A DNA stretch of 64,000 nt from Sclerurus mexicanus (GCA_013396755.1 VWZF01007105.1:163308-227307), one strand, 5' to 3'; numbered from the stretch's first letter, positions 1-13,779 are shown. The notes: generated from the letters alone by a model not told the origin. Numbers and translations are program-made.

Positions 1-2311
1 ACGTGGTCCTGAAATAACCTCGGCCGCGTTTCCCAAGTTTGTCCAAGGTATGTTTGCCACCAGCACAAGAGAAATCCCTCCTGTAAACACATCCCTTCAG
101 CTGGAGGGCAGAGTCTGCCCCGAGACGCCGCGGGTGGGGGAACAGGCGGCACCCGGTGTCTGTTCTTCTGGTCACTTTGGTCACTGTAGACGTCAGCAGC
201 AGCTTCTGGCGCTGGCTCTGCCCGCGGCAAGGACGGGGTGGGAGAAGCGAGCGGCCGTCACCACCTGAGGTGACTGTTCTCAAGCTGAAGGTTGCTCAGG
301 CTCCCTCCCACACCCTTCTGTGCCGTGTGCGGGGAGCTGGAGGGGGAAGGGGCACCTTTTCTCCCGGGTTTGTACTCGCTATCCTTTTGCGGCTCGTTCT
401 GTGATCTCTTCTAAAAATATCTCGGCGCCCACGCAGCAGCACCGTCCTCCCTCCCTGTCCCTGTCAGCAGGATGCTGCCAGGAGTACAGCGGTTATTTGC
501 CTGGGCAATAACCAGAGGCACTCTGCAGAAGAGGAAATCCGAGGGTTCCTCAAAAAGAGTCGAGAACTTCACAGCTGGAGTCTGGTGACGAGTCGGACGC
601 CTCCGTCACCATCTCACCTGCTGCCGTTGCGCTTTGGGGTCTTTGGGCATGAAACACATTGAAGTGGTCACTGCAGAGGTGGTGAGGGGATGTTTTTGGG
701 CCAGGCTGGCCGTGCTCTGGTACTTTCTTGCTGCTTTTGTAGCTCCAACTCAGCTTCCTACCAAGGGCAGCTGGTGCATTTCACAACCTCTTGTGGATTC
801 CACCTTTCCAGAACAGCTGTGGTACCCAAATCCCTGCAAGCCCCATTCCTTGGTGTGTCTTCCTGTAAGATCCTTGTGCTGGGCTGGGCTGGGGAGGAAT
901 TAATTTTCCTCATGATGGCTGTGTTTTGGATTTGTGCTGAAAACAGGATGGCCACATCCCTAAAAACCAGGCTGCAGATCCAGCACTGCATTGAACAGGA
1001 GCCTTTGGCAAATTTAGGTACAAGGATGGATTTTTTTTTTTTCCTCATCCTCTTTGGTGGTGGTGGTTGAAAGCTGCTCTGGGTGCTGAGCCTCGTCCTC
1101 TCCTGTGTTCTCCAGATTTTAATTGCCAGGTTGGCTGAAATTGATCCTTTTCCAGCCGGGGAACAGCAGCTGAATTCAGGGGAAAAGGGAACCTCTCATC
1201 ACCGGGGTGTGCCAGCCTGCTCTGCACCCAGCGTGGCTGAGCGGTGAGCCTGTGCTCCCTGAAGGTGCCGAGTGTGAGGAATTACGCATGGAAGTACAAC
1301 TCCCAATTAGTGAAATCACTTCAGAATGAGAAGCAGAGGAGTGGATTTGCAGTGCTGAGTGAGCCCACGCTCTCCCTGGAGGAAACCTGGCGCGGGCTGG
1401 AGGTGCTGATCAGCTTGTTCCTGGGTGATAATCACAGAGCACGGTGAAAACTGGGGAAGGGAACAACTACGCTCTGCCAGCTCTGCGCCATAAAAGAGAC
1501 CTTTGAGACTGGAGTGAGGGCTGTGCTCTGCCACATGAGCCAGGCGCAAGGTGCCCCACCTGCTCAGGCTCTGGGAATGCAGTAGAGGAGAAGACAAGGC
1601 TTCCTCCCAGATCTGTGTAGCTCCTGCTGGTTTATCCTCTTGTCCTGACCAGGAAAAGCTTGCAGAAAGGTCCTTCCCTGCAGCATCTCGCAAAGGCATG
1701 AAGGAATCCTGGCCGTGGACAACTCTGGCCAGGAAAATACCTGTATCACCAACATTAATATTAGTGTGTGTTGTTCTGGGTCAAACATCCCCTGTAACAC
1801 TGAAATGTGACCAAGTACAGTCACAGTGACAGCTCCGAGTTGGAATTCTTTGGGATGAGTTGGAGGAAACAGGGTCGTAACCACCTGTACCTCTGATATC
1901 TCTGTGCCAGCCCTTTCCGTGGTTCGAGTTAAGGCTGGTCCTTGGGTTTGTTACACAACTCCTGGTGAGGCTCTCGAGTCCAGATCTTCACTCCCACCTG
2001 TAGCTGGAGCAGCTTTCCTGCAGGCTGGGGAGGAATCCTGCTCTGACTTCTTGGCATGAACTGGGAATTCTTCACGCTCCTCCAGTGGGATGTAAGAGGA
2101 AGGCTTTGTGCTGCTCCGTCACAGCACACGGCATGATGTGCTTTCCATGGAACATCTCCTTCACCCAGACTTCATGCTGCCTGCAGGACATCCACTGACC
2201 TTGTCTTGCTTTCTTTGGAGCGGGTGGCCAGAGGAGAAACTGGAAGCATCTTCCCTTCACAGTGTGGGAGGAGTAAAGAGTCATCCAAGACCTGCTGGCA
2301 CCAAAGGGCAA

Positions 2312-2430
2312 GTCCTAGAATCACTGAATGGTTTGGGTTGGAAGGGACCTCAAAGCTCATCTCGTCCCACCCCTGCCATGAGCAGGGACACCTCCCATTA
2401 GAGCAGGTTGCCCCAAGCCCCGTCCAGCCT
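2312..2430 (-). repeat. CR1 LINE 3' end fragment
   Basis: Reads as the reverse complement of an avian CR1 tail: gaatcactgaatggtttggg, then ttggaagggacctcaaagct and the ccatgagcagggacacctcc motif. Truncated. Confidence 0.85.
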
Positions 2431-5400
2431 GCACCTGTGCGTCCATCAAGGGCCCAGGTGAGGGAGGGCTCTCGTCCAGGGTTGCACGTGAGCTCCAGGC
2501 TGAGAGCGGGACAGGAATCCCGTCCAGCGGCGTGATCCCTGTCAGGACTGGACACCCCTAATCACAGCCTCTTAACGTGAAGGGTTTCAAAACAAACAAG
2601 TGCCTGCTCTGCAGCACGCCGTGCGTGTTTGCACAGCTGCCTCTGCCTTCTCCAAGAACTGGAGAGCTGTGGAGCTGTGGGAAGGGGCAGGTACCTCAGC
2701 AAATCCCTTCTCGGCCCCCTGCTCCTCTCCCGCTGCCTCCGGCCAAGATGCTGCAGCCAATCTGGCCCCCTGTGGCCGGGCAGACCTGGGACAGCCTGGT
2801 GGGAGCGGAACATCTCGAGCACGGCGTGGTGCTGCCTGGAAATCCGCCTTGCCCCTGCCCCGCAGGGATGGGGCTGCACCTATGGCTGCTCTCTTAACAT
2901 TTGGCTTCTCCAGCCTGTCAGGGGTAAAGCTCCGAGTCTAAACTGGCTTCTCCGTTTGTCAGCTGAAGGGATCGAGCGGGTTTGTTTCTCCAGCAGTGCC
3001 TGACAGCTCCTGGCCTGTTCCTGGCAGAGCCTTTGCTCTCCGTCCTTGGCGAGGCCGGGCTGTTGGGGAACAGCAGCTTCTGAGCTCTTAAAAAACACAA
3101 ATAAACGCCTGTTCGAGGAGCAGAGTCTCCGATGAGCTGCAGGCTCTAATGAATAATTGAAGAGGGGTCAGTTTACAGGACTTGCACACCAGGAATGCGG
3201 CAGAGGCTGCGGAGCAGTGCTCCAGCAGCCCTCCCACGTGGTGCCCTGACCCATCCAAACCCCTCCGGTTTCTTCCATTTCCACCCCCCTCGTGGGTTCT
3301 TAGAAGCTGCCTCATGCTCTGGCTCCAGAAAGCTTCTGTTATTGTTGAAAAAAAACCCCAAAAAATAATGGAAATCTGTTACCGTGTGCCTAGGCTGGAG
3401 GAAACCTGTGTCATCCCTCTCGCTGTCAGAGTTAAAGGAGCTCTCGATGCCAGAGGGCAGTGAGGGATCCTCCTGCTCCTGGCAGGCTGAGTCAGGGGGA
3501 AGAGGGCATGGCATTGCTGAAGTGGATTTCTTTGTGGATCCAGGAGGCAGCATGAGCAAGGCCAGAGCTCTGCCAGAGCTTCCCCAGAGCCGTGGAGGAA
3601 TCACAAGCTCCTCTCTCAGGCTGAGGGAAAGGGAGATGGAGACAGGGAATGGCACTGAAGAGCACCCTGAAGAGTTCAACCAGAAGAACTCATTCCCGTT
3701 TGAGTTTTGAAGGGATCAGAGCGGGCTTGGATTACCGGATCATCCCGCCCCGGCAACTGGGAGCTTGGAATCCTCTTGGCTGGGTTTGCTGGGGGTCACT
3801 GGCTCCACAGCTGGCTCAGATGCTGAGCAGGACTCTCCCTGCACGCACGAGCAGCCCGCCTGACGCTCCTGCAGCTTTACAAGTCCCAGCTTTATTTGGA
3901 AGTGAAGCTTAGCTTGGACACGAGCAGTAAATTCCTTCCATAGCTCCAGGTGAAGCTGCAATAATATTTCCCCCCCCTGGTTACACCACTCTGCCTGCCA
4001 GGGGCTGGGGACCATGGGGAGGGTAATCCCAGCTATCTAAGAATTCCTGCCTTGCCTGGAGCTCTTCTCCTTCGCCCTTAGGAAAACCCCTCGCTGTGTG
4101 CCTGGGGCATCCTCCGAGGAGAGGGAAGCAGAGGCTTTGCCTCCCAGCAGTTCCCACTGATCTCACCGCAGCGCTCCGAGGCAGGAAGGGTTTCCCTTGC
4201 CAGCCCTGGAGTGCACAGCTGGGAAATGTCACCCCTTTGGGTAGGGAAAATGAGGGCGTTTATCCCTCATTTGTGCTTGAAACCTCGGTAGGGCAGAGCT
4301 GCCGGTGGCTCTGGGAACAGGACACGATCTCTTTGTGCTCCCACAGCACGCCGAGCCCTGGCTGTATTGATTCCCACTGCCAGAGGTGGATTTAACTGCA
4401 CGGCCCGGGCTGGCCTGGCTGCAGATTGGGTATGTGCCTGTTTACAGAGAGGGAGGTGATGGCTCTGCACCTGCATCGGGTGGAGAACACCAGGATTGGG
4501 GTCAGTGATACCTTCAGGGGTCCAGGATGGGACCCCTGGGATCTCCACATGGACAGAGTGAGGGGGAAAAAACTCCTTAAAATAGCACCTTGGGGGAACA
4601 GGACAAAACATGGTATTCCTAGCGTCCAGGGTGGCAGGAATTCCCATGCCGTGATGTTTGGGAAGGGGATGGATCGTGATGTTCATGGTATGGTCTCATC
4701 CCCACCATGCAGAGCAGCCGAGCCACGGAGGGGGTGGCTGCTGCCTGCGTCTGTCTTTCTTAAAAGCATTAAGTGATAAAATAGTGCTTTGCTACAGCAG
4801 ATGCTCATCCTGTGCGCTCTCACCGGGGTGTTGGTAACGCAGCTCGGGGTGTGTTTTGGACACGTCGCTTTTTTTTGCTGTCAACACTCCTGCAGTTCTC
4901 CATGAAAACGTGACAATCACTTTTCCTTCAATGCGTCTTTCACGTGTGTCCTTCCCAGAGGGTGGGGGAGAGCTGAGTTCTCCCGGCACACACAGACCAA
5001 CCAACCCCTGGCAGGTCCCAAGCAAAGGCTTTAGCGAGTCCTGAGACCACTTTTTGTGTACCTTGCAAGGAGGGAGCCGCCAGCAGCATGTGTGCTGTGG
5101 GAGGAGTATGGAATTCCGGCATTCCTGTGATAGAGAACAGTTTTCACATCCCACGGTAACTCCAAGGGCAGCAAACAAGCCCTGGTTCTTGTTGTGAAAC
5201 CAGTGTTGTATTTTATAATTCAGCTGGAAAGAGTTTTCATATTCCCTACAAGAAAACCAAAACCCAGGTGGAAGGTGGTGCTTTCCCGCTGGCTCCTGAG
5301 GGGCAGATTCTGCATTTAGAACAGCCTGGGATGGGGTCTCCTCCTGGTTTTACCACCAGCTGGTTGGAATTTGCTGAGAGGAGACATTTCCTCCTTGCTG

Positions 5401-6360
5401 GGAAGTGTGTGCAAGGCTGCAGGAAGGGGAGGCTGTATCCTTTGCACTTTCTGCATGGTGACTGATTCGCTCTGTAGAAGCTGCATAACTAAGTAGTTCC
5501 TTATCTCCTTGGCTGCTAAAGGCGTTTTCCTCTCCCTCTGGTATCTCATTTCTCGGGGTGCAAAGTCCTGCTGGCTCCCAGTGCTCCTCTCCCAGCTCCG
5601 TGACAGCAGCAGCACTGGAGCTATTGGGAAGTCTCGGTGGGGTTTGGGAACATCTTTTGCCTGAGCTTGTATCTTCAGCCCAGCTCATTGTCAGCTGATC
5701 CAGGCCAGCTGTGGCTTGTAGTGCCTGGAAAGGGTGGAGAAATTGTTTTGGTTTTTGGGGTTTTTTTAAGACACTTTCAGGATCTGCTGCCAACACGCCC
5801 CTGGAGAGAGCCAGGAGAGGGGAGGAGACCCAGGGAGTGCAAGAGGGGTGCCTGTGCTGGAACCTCCCTGCTCTCTCCACCCCAAAAGGAAACTGAGCCC
5901 TCCTTTTGATATAAACCAGATATTTTGGGTTCCCCTGGTCAAATGAGTTGGTTAAAAACTGAGCAAGTCCCAAGGGATGTTGAGAAGCACAAGGACAGGA
6001 GCTCTGCTGTGTGAGCTGCCTTCTGCCTTCTCCCTTCCTCAGCCTCAGGCTTTGCTTGAGGAAACCCCTCACCCTTTAATCAATTCTGAGATCCCCCTGT
6101 TTTAGGAGTGCTGAATCTTCCCAGAGGGCTGTTTATGACGTGAATGTTTATGAAATGGATGCTTTGGGCTATTCCCGTCCTGTCTCAGAACAGAAAAACG
6201 TTTTGGACATTAAAGATGCTCTGAGTGCCACCTGCTGGAATGTGCTCGAGGGGTGGCAGGGTGCCCTGGGCTCTCGGCCCCTTTGGGGTGACACAGCCTG
6301 TCCTGTGGCTGCAGACACGGGTTCCTGTCACCCTTTGGGGTGACACAGCTGGTCACATCT

Positions 6361-6556
6361 CTACTGTGATACCCCTGTAAGGCTGGGCAGACCCTGGCAC
6401 AGGTTGCCCGGAGAAGCTGTGCCTGCCCCATCCCTGGAAATGTCCAAGGCCAGGGCTTGGAGCAGCCCGGGATAGCGGAAGGTGTCCCTGCCCATGGCAG
6501 GGCTTGGAATGAGATGAGCTTTATGATCCCTTCCAACCCAGCCCATTCTGTGGTTC
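6361..6556 (+). repeat. CR1 LINE 3' end fragment
   Basis: Contains ccctggcacaggttgcccgg, gagaagctgtgcctgcccca, a gcagcccgggatagcggaag variant of the usual motif, and a tail ending ttccaacccagcccattctg. Sense orientation, 5'-truncated, as is usual for CR1. Confidence 0.85.
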
Positions 6557-9500
6557 TGCAGTTGCATGGCTGCAGACACAGGTCCCCGTCCCCACTGTCC
6601 ACGGGATGTCCCATGCTCAGTTCCTGCTGCTCTCCTCATTGCCAGAGCGTCCTGAGGTCTGCAGTGTTTCCTCCCTGTGGCAGCTCCATCCACCCCCACG
6701 GCAGGGGATGGGGGTCACTGTCTGACACAGGGGAGAAATGAACGTGCTGGTGAGAAGAAGGGGCCACGCAAAGAATAAAAAAAGGTGGAACTGCTCCGTC
6801 TAAACACCAAACAGGGTATAACTCTGCTGCCTTGGCCCGAGTTTTCCCTTTTTAGGGATTTGCTTGTCACACCCATTGCAGGGAGCCAGGATCACTGCTT
6901 GGAGTGGCAGTAAATTCCTTCCCGAGGGTCAGCAAGTTAATTTTCCACTGAGCATTTGGCTGCCTCTGTGAGAGGAGAGGAAGTGCCCCAAGGAGGGTGG
7001 CAGAGTGCTTCTAGGATGCTCAGAGCCTGAGGCTTTTGTTTGAAGCCATATGAGGGGAAGCTCCTGGTGTTATCCGTGCCCTTCTCCTGGCTGCCTTGCC
7101 CATGTAAGGGTTTGGGCATGAAGGCAGCGATGAACAGGATTTCTGGGCACCTCACTGGGCAGAGCCCTGTCTGTGTCACCTGGGCTTCCTCCCCTTGCCT
7201 CGTTTTTGGTTGGTTTTGTTCCTCAGGACACAAATAAAACACTCCTTGGTGATGGTGAAACGTAGAGGCCCCGTTCCCTCTCAGTAATCCCTTCCTGCAA
7301 AGCTCCTGCCAGGAATCCTTATCCACTTATTGGGAAGTTCCAGCTCCCGCAGTCTCCGGGGTTCCTCAGCTGTGGTTACTGCCGTGACTTTGTCCAGGAC
7401 TTCCACCTTCAAAGCCACCCTGCTGTGGCCCTTCCTCCCTGAGCCCCTGAGGCTTTTGTCTGGTAGGAAATGCCCTTGTCCAGTGTGAGTTTAAGGACTC
7501 TCTCCCTGCAGATCCTCTTGGATTGCTCCAAGAATCTCCCTCCTGTTTTAGCTTCTGATCCTCACCCCAAGGATTTATGCTCCTGTTTCTCCCACCTTCC
7601 AGAGCTGTCCTCTGACGTCTCATAGGGGCACAGGTACTCCTCTTTCCTCCACCCTCTACCTGCTTTTATAAAAGCCCCAGGCCTGAATTCTGCAGTTTTT
7701 CCTGCTCTGAGTGTGGTTGGAAGTGGCCGAGGAGCTCGGGTGAGAGCTCCCATGTCTTTTCCCCCCGACCCCTCCCAGCCAGGGCTCGCACGTACCAAGC
7801 AGAAGTAGCTCCGTGTCACGCAATGCAGCAAAGCAGTGGCCAGGCCCTGGCTCTGAGCAGGCAGCCCTGCAGCGATCCTGGATCCTGATGGTTGGGATGA
7901 TGCTGGGGTGGGAAAAGCAGAGCCCACAAGGTTTCATGCCTGGAAGGGAGGGCAGCTGTATAGCCCGGGGAGTGTGGACTGGGAGTAAACCTGTTGGATC
8001 ATGAGCAGGAGAGCAGGACAGAACCTCCTCTTGGGCAGGGAGGATTTCAATCTGCTTGAGGTTTCAAATTATTACTTTCTTTAACAGTGTGTGTGGAAGT
8101 GTGAGAGAGGTGGCCTTGGTGTTTAATCCTTGAGTACAGCCTCGATGCCGCAATGCCCACTGAAGTAGATCCGGTGGAACACTCCGGTTCTCCCAGGTGG
8201 CTTTTTTCCCCCTGTTTTTGGCAATTGAATGAAACTGGTGCGATCTCACAAAATGTTCTGCTTGGCCAGGCTTCTGTTTTCAGCTGCCGACTCTGACCTG
8301 GCTCCTGACCTGGCTCAGGAAGGTATTTTAAAGATTTATTTTACTTCTCATAACCCTGCCCTGATTTTTTTTTAGTAATAAATTCAATTAATACCCCCAG
8401 TTTGAGTCTGTTTAGCCCTGATGGTATTTGGTGAGGGATCTCTGCTGGATGTTCTCTCAACCCATGAACCCTTCATTGTATTTTCTCTCCCCTCTCCAGT
8501 TGTGGAGGGGAGTGACACAGTGGCTTTGCATCTGGCCGGGGTCAACTCACTACAGTCTTTTTGGAGCTGTGACTCAGATTCATGAGGGTTTTGAGATAAA
8601 GACAATAGTAGAGAGAGGTAACGGGGCCAAACAAGTACTGAACAATGTCAGAGAGTGCAATGATCATGGGGAATTCTTGCCGTGATTGTGGTGAAGGGAC
8701 AAGGGGGGGATGTGATGCAAATTTACCGCTTTCATCCTGCGCTGTGGTGATGTTATTTGGATTTTTGGGGGGCGTGGTGACAGCTGTGTGTGTGTAGCAC
8801 AGGCACCTGGTGACAAGGCTTCCTGTGGGGGTGCTCAGCCTTCCTGGAAGTTGGTGGATGGCAATGAAGCGAGTTAAAATCTGCAGCTGCTGGTCCGGCC
8901 ACCTCACCATGCCCTTGCTGTGGGCAGCACTTCCCCTCCTGTGCCAAAAAAGCTCACCCTGAGGGGTTGCTTCCTTCTCCCTGTGCCAGGTCCAGCCTCT
9001 CCCCCCTTCTGGCTGGTGGCCCCATCAGACACATGTACCCCAAGGGACGGGGCTGCTCGGGGACAAGTGTCCCACAGGGGTCCTCAGGCTCCCAGGGGCA
9101 CTGCAGGGGACCCACCACAAAAGTGCAGACAAAAGCATGAGGTTCTGGCCAGTTCTTTGGTTGCAAAGGAGACCAAGGGCCAGCCCTGCCCAAATAAGGC
9201 CTTTGCAGGAGGGCAGGTGGTGGCTGGGGAGGTTTCTTTGCTTTGTTTGTTCCCTTTTCTGAGAACCACCACTTGAAAAAAGAAACTCCAGACAGAGCAG
9301 CCTTTGCTCTCCGCAGCAGCAAACATCAGGCTCGCTTCCTCTGCACGGCTGCAGCTCCTCTCGCTGCCCAGTGGTCTCAGGCTCCCTCCGGAGTGGGAGC
9401 TGCTGCACCACAGGGGGGGTTGTTGTTCTAGAGCAGGTCGCGTAAAACAATTCCATGAAAAAGTGAGGAGCGTGAAGCTCCCCCATTCCCGAGGCTGGGA

Positions 9501-10098
9501 CCCAGGAGGTGGCTGTGCTGGAGGGGTCTGAGGTCATTCTTCAGCATTCAGGTCATTCTTCAAGGCTTCCTGGGCAGCAGCTGAAGCCCCTGCTGGGACC
9601 TCCCCTTGGTCTGGCACAGGGCACCATTCCCGCTTGGGAAGGGTATGGATGTGACAGCAGCTGTCTCTCCTCAGGCAGCAGCTCTTCACACCATCGCCTT
9701 CCTGTTTATGAAACCCTGATCCTTCCCTCCCAGTGCTCAGCGGGGTGTAACTGGATCCTGGCAGGAGGCAAAGGCAATCCCTGGTTATTCTGATTGGAAT
9801 CTGTAGGGCCGGCAAGAGCCCTGTTCCACGGAGCTGATATTGGGCAGGTGGAGGATGCTGGGAGTTAGTCCTACACAGAACTGGACTACAGGATCTTTAA
9901 ACGGTGCACTGGGAACCATTTGTGTGTGGCAGCACTGGGTTTGGGGATTGTCCCTCCTAGGACTGAGGTGGCAGTGGCAGCAGGTCCCTGCAGGGGTTAC
10001 AGCCGGGTCTTGAATTCAGTGCCACTGTCCTCAGACGCTGTCACCTCTTTTCCACAGGCAGGGGGGAAAGAGGGGAAACACTTTTTAGCTGTAAGAGA

Positions 10099-10336
10099 GG
10101 AGATTTAGATTAGATTTAAGGAAGAAATCCTTCCCTGTGAGGGTGGGGAGGCCCTGGCACAGGTTGCCCAGAGAAGCTGTGGCTGCCCCATCCCTGGGAG
10201 TGTCCAAGGCCAGGTTGGACAGGGCTTGGAGCAGCCTGGGCTGGTGGAAGGTGTCCCTGCCCATGGCAGGGAGTGAGACTGGATGATCTTTAAGGTCCCT
10301 TCCAACTCAGACTACTCTGTAACTCTGTGATTCCCT
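10099..10336 (+). repeat. CR1 LINE 3' end fragment
   Basis: The most typical copy in the window: aggaagaaatccttccctgt, gagaagctgtggctgcccca, ggctggtggaaggtgtccct and a tail ctctgtaactctgtgattc. Confidence 0.92.
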
Positions 10337-10694
10337 GCCCCCATCTGCTGTATGAGGTCCTTGGGACGCTGCTTTGGGGCCCCATGTGAGGTTTGCACAT
10401 CAGCATCTCATGGCAGGGTTGCACAACCCTGTCTGCTGGCTCGGGGGACGGATCCTGCACCGAGACACTGCCCTGTGCCCTGCTCCCACACCTCCAGGGG
10501 TGCCTTAAAGGGACAGAGATGGGAACTGGCCAAGGCAGGCAGTGCAGACGTGGGGAGCAGAGAGGCAGGAAGGGCTTCAGCCCTATGGTTGTGAATCAGT
10601 TCTTTCCCAGTTTCTCCGTGAGCAAGGAAAAGAGAGCCACATGTGCACTCCCAGTTCCTTCAGGGGACCAGCCACATTCAACCTGGGGGTTTTA

Positions 10695-10975
10695 CCACCC
10701 TCGATGTAAAATACTTCTGCCCTGTATCTAACCTAAATCTCCCCTTGTCCTGTCACAACAGGCCCTGCTAAAAACTCCCTCCCTGTCTTTCTTGGAGCGC
10801 CTTTAGCCACTGGAAGGGGCTCTCAGGTCTCCCTGGAGCCTTCTCTTCTCCAGGTGAACCCCCCAGCTCTCCCAGCCTGGCTCCAGAGCAGAGAGGCTCC
10901 AGCCCTGGAGCATCTCCGTGGCCTCCTCTGGCTCTGTTCCAGCAGGTCCACGTCCTTCTCACGCTGATCCAGAAG
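10695..10975 (-). repeat. CR1 LINE fragment (internal 3' part)
   Basis: Reverse-complement CR1: ctaacctaaatctccccttg, tcctgtcacaacaggccctg, ggtctccctggagccttctc and gcatctccgtggcctcctct. The terminal tail is missing. Confidence 0.88.
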
Positions 10976-13725
10976 CTGCTGCCTCCTCCTGGCCCCTTCC
11001 TTGGAGAGCTTTAATTCCACTGATCCTACAGGGAGAGCATCCCTGCTGGGTCAGCATTTGTGCTGCTCAGAGCAGGGCCAGAGAAATTTTGAGGAAGGAA
11101 ACCGCACAGACTCTCAGCTGCCCGTTGCTGCCTCGTGCAGTGCCTGGAATTGCCCTTTCTGTGCCCGTTTTTCCTGTGTGTGACACGGGATGGGGCTGGC
11201 CTGGTCCTCCTGAAGAGCCAGCTGAGGTTTGCCGATGGCTCTTTCCACGCCTAAGCCCCCGTGAAGCCCGAGCCGCGTCCTCCTTCGGCCGCCGCCTGGT
11301 GCAGCCGTCGCCACTCAGTGCGATTTCCCCATACGAAACCGCGGTTTCCTTTCAGCAAAAGCTCCCAAAATACATCCCAGTGACATAACCACGGGGTTCT
11401 CGTGCTGCTCTGGGTGCTGCTCCAGGCTCCAGGCTCAGGAACCGGCTTGGAAAGGATGGGAGAATAACAGCCTAAAGGCTTGGAGATGCTGAGGCTCCTC
11501 TTCCGCAGCAAGCCGAGGATCCAGGAGGCAAGTGTCCTGTAAAATATCTGCTCTGTCTCTTTTGCAGGACACAGGAAATCAGGGAATCGTCTGATTTTAG
11601 AGAGCCAGACCTTATCCAGGGTTAATTAGCAACTTCTCTTTTGGAAAAAAAAGGCATTTTGGAGGGTACAACTGCTTTCTAAGAAGTGTCTTTCTTAGGT
11701 GCTGCCAGAATTTGGGAGTGTTTTGGGACCAGAGCATGTGTTGAAGCAACAGAAATTAAAACAGCTTCTGGTTAGTTGTTGATGAATAGGAAGCAAAATG
11801 CCAAGAGCAGAATCTGTTTCGAGCTTTTGCAGGGTGTGTTTTTTTTCCTCTTGCATTTAGATGTGACGGTCTCAACCAGCGAAGTGACAAAACGCGAGCG
11901 AAAACAAACCTGTCTCTTGGCTTCTGGCTTGTAAAATCCTCCCTCAAAAAAAGAGGGGGGAAGTAGGAAAGAGGGCTTGTATTTTGAACTTGGAAAAAGA
12001 CCCCGTTGATGTTTCCCCAGCCCCTGATCTGAGGCGACTCAGCCGTCTGCGAAGGCAGCATTGGGAAGTTCGGAAAAGTTGTCTCCTCCTCTGACTTGAG
12101 CGGCCTCTTGGGCTGGGGGTGTCCTTTGGTTTTCCAGGAGCGGCAAAATATCATCTCCCAGCAGTGCAGGAATCTGTGTAAAATGCCTCTCTGGAGGCTG
12201 TGGGTGATGGAAGGTGGCTGGGAGCTCCCGGGAGGAGTTTGTGCGCTCCTGGGATGGGCCTGAAGAGAGATCTGTGCTCGTGGGAATGAAATCCATCCAC
12301 CCCCATCCTGGGCAGGGTCCGGTGCCCGGTCTGAAGGAGCCAGGAAGGAGTTGGATTCCCGGTGGGCGGGTGGGATCCTCGGGAGAGGAGGGTCTGCTGA
12401 GGTTTTTGTGATCGCTTTTCGCTCAGGGAGGGGTTCAGGTGTGACTTTGGTGGATGCGTCACCCAGCTGCCCCAGCATCTGCTTGCCACGGTGACAGCAG
12501 CAGGACGACCCCCTTCTCCCAGTCCCAAAGAGATCCTGGCTGCAAGGACACAAGGAGAGGAGGAAGGGGAAGAGGGCACTGCAGGGGCCCCTCTGATGTG
12601 GAGCAGAAAATCAGTTAATTCTTAACTCTAATCTTGCTGTTCTCATGCGGCTCCTCCCTTCCCTCAAGGCTTGCTTTTCCTTCTCTTCTGCCTCTCCAAA
12701 GCTCCTGTTCCACGTCCAGCTCACCCCGTGCCCACCCGGTCGTTGCTGCTGGCGCTGTGGGCTCCGTCCTGCTCACACACTGCCTGAGAAAACACCAGAG
12801 AGGTCACAGCTCGAGTCTCTCTCTGCTCCCTGCACTCACATGGTTTATCCCATCCGCGGCCAAAGACTTGAACCTCGCAGAGGAAACGCTTCAAGTCTGA
12901 TTTGAGTTTTCTGGGGGCTCGTTTCTCTCTTCAAACTTGGCCCATGATGTAAAAACCAGGGGAAAGAGTACTTAGATGAGATTGCAGATCTGGGTACCTT
13001 CATCAAGGCACACCAGGCTTGGGGGACTGAGCTTGCAAAAACTTACTGACCTTGCAAAAACCTACTCCTTCCCTTAAGCCTGAGTTTGTCGGAGAAGGAG
13101 CCATTTCCTGGCTGAGAAGCAGTTCTTTTCTGAGCTCCCCTTCAATGCTTCTCCATCTGTCCCTGCAAGGGCTCACAGACTCACACCTGGCCCCAGAGGC
13201 AGCACAAACTGATATCTCTGGTGGTGCTGGGGATGTGTCAGAGCAGCTGGGCCGGCCCTACCCTGCCCTGGAGGGATGTGGGGAGTTCTGGTGTCTGAAT
13301 ATGTTCCTCCTGGTTGAGCGTGCCCAGGAGGGAAGCCCAGTCTTTGCCATGGGGGTGCCAAGCAGACCCAGCAGAAATGCTTTTGGCGTCTGTCCAGGTG
13401 TAGCTGAGAGTAAAATCTGAGCTAGGCATTAATCAACCTGCCAGAAATTAATTCTCTCTCCTTGGCGCTCTGATTCTTGGGGAACCTGTGTAACCAAATG
13501 CCAGCACCATGTCCCGAGCGCTCTGTCAGAGTTTATCGAAGCCAATCCATGTAAGTTTATTTAACAGGAGCTGGCTCCAGCTTCCCTCCTGGAGCCACCA
13601 CTCAGCTCCGAATCGCACCCTGAGGAGCTGTGGCTGCTGGGAAACCACCAGTGAGTGTGAACAAGTAATTTGGGAAAACTTTACTGGCGGCCCCTCTGTG
13701 CTGACGCTTACTTCTCGTTCCACAG

Positions 13726-13779
13726 GTGAAATCCGACATCACTTGGATAGAGAAAGACCTGGTGGACTCGGCAGACAAG
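13726..13779 (+). CDS. RPS6KA1: RPS6KA1 N-terminal insert exon (18 codons, canonical-start transcripts)
   Basis: A 54-nt exon lies between a good acceptor (ttctcgttccacag) and donor (gtagga), phase 0 on both sides. It encodes VKSDITWIEKDLVDSADK. It joins in frame to the exon at 17,949, giving ...DSADK-GEGVVQE. From memory, the published chicken RSK protein carries a very similar segment (KSDITWVEKDLVDS) just before GEGVV, while mammalian and frog RSK1 lack it. It is acidic and has no obvious domain. It must be used by transcripts that start upstream of this window, because the alternative first exon at 15,529 lies downstream of it. Confidence 0.82.

Larger units (their letters stand above)
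1..13725 (+). other. Upstream or intronic sequence of RPS6KA1, no coding exon recognised
   Basis: GC-rich unique sequence with CR1 fragments listed separately. I searched for the canonical N-terminal exons (MPLAQL... and the short second exon) and did not find them. The many open frames here are in GC-rich sequence, lack splice context and match nothing I know. If the canonical promoter is left of the window, all of this is intron. Short local duplications occur at about 6,280-6,354 (cctttggggtgacacagc twice), 8,294-8,317 (ctgacctggctc twice) and 13,033-13,068 (cttgcaaaaac twice). Confidence 0.5.

Noticed and set aside
1..47. Possible exon ending at a strong donor (tccaag|gtatgt)
   Set aside because: No acceptor in view. 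The frame matching an AAG end has a stop at 15-17 and does not fit the known RSK N-terminus.
5350..6072. 240-codon open frame on the minus strand
   Set aside because: Low-complexity-like composition and no recognisable domain; probably chance.
11756..12553. 265-codon open frame on the minus strand
   Set aside because: Resembles no protein family I know, has no splice or promoter context, and lies in GC-rich sequence where stops are rare. Treated as chance.
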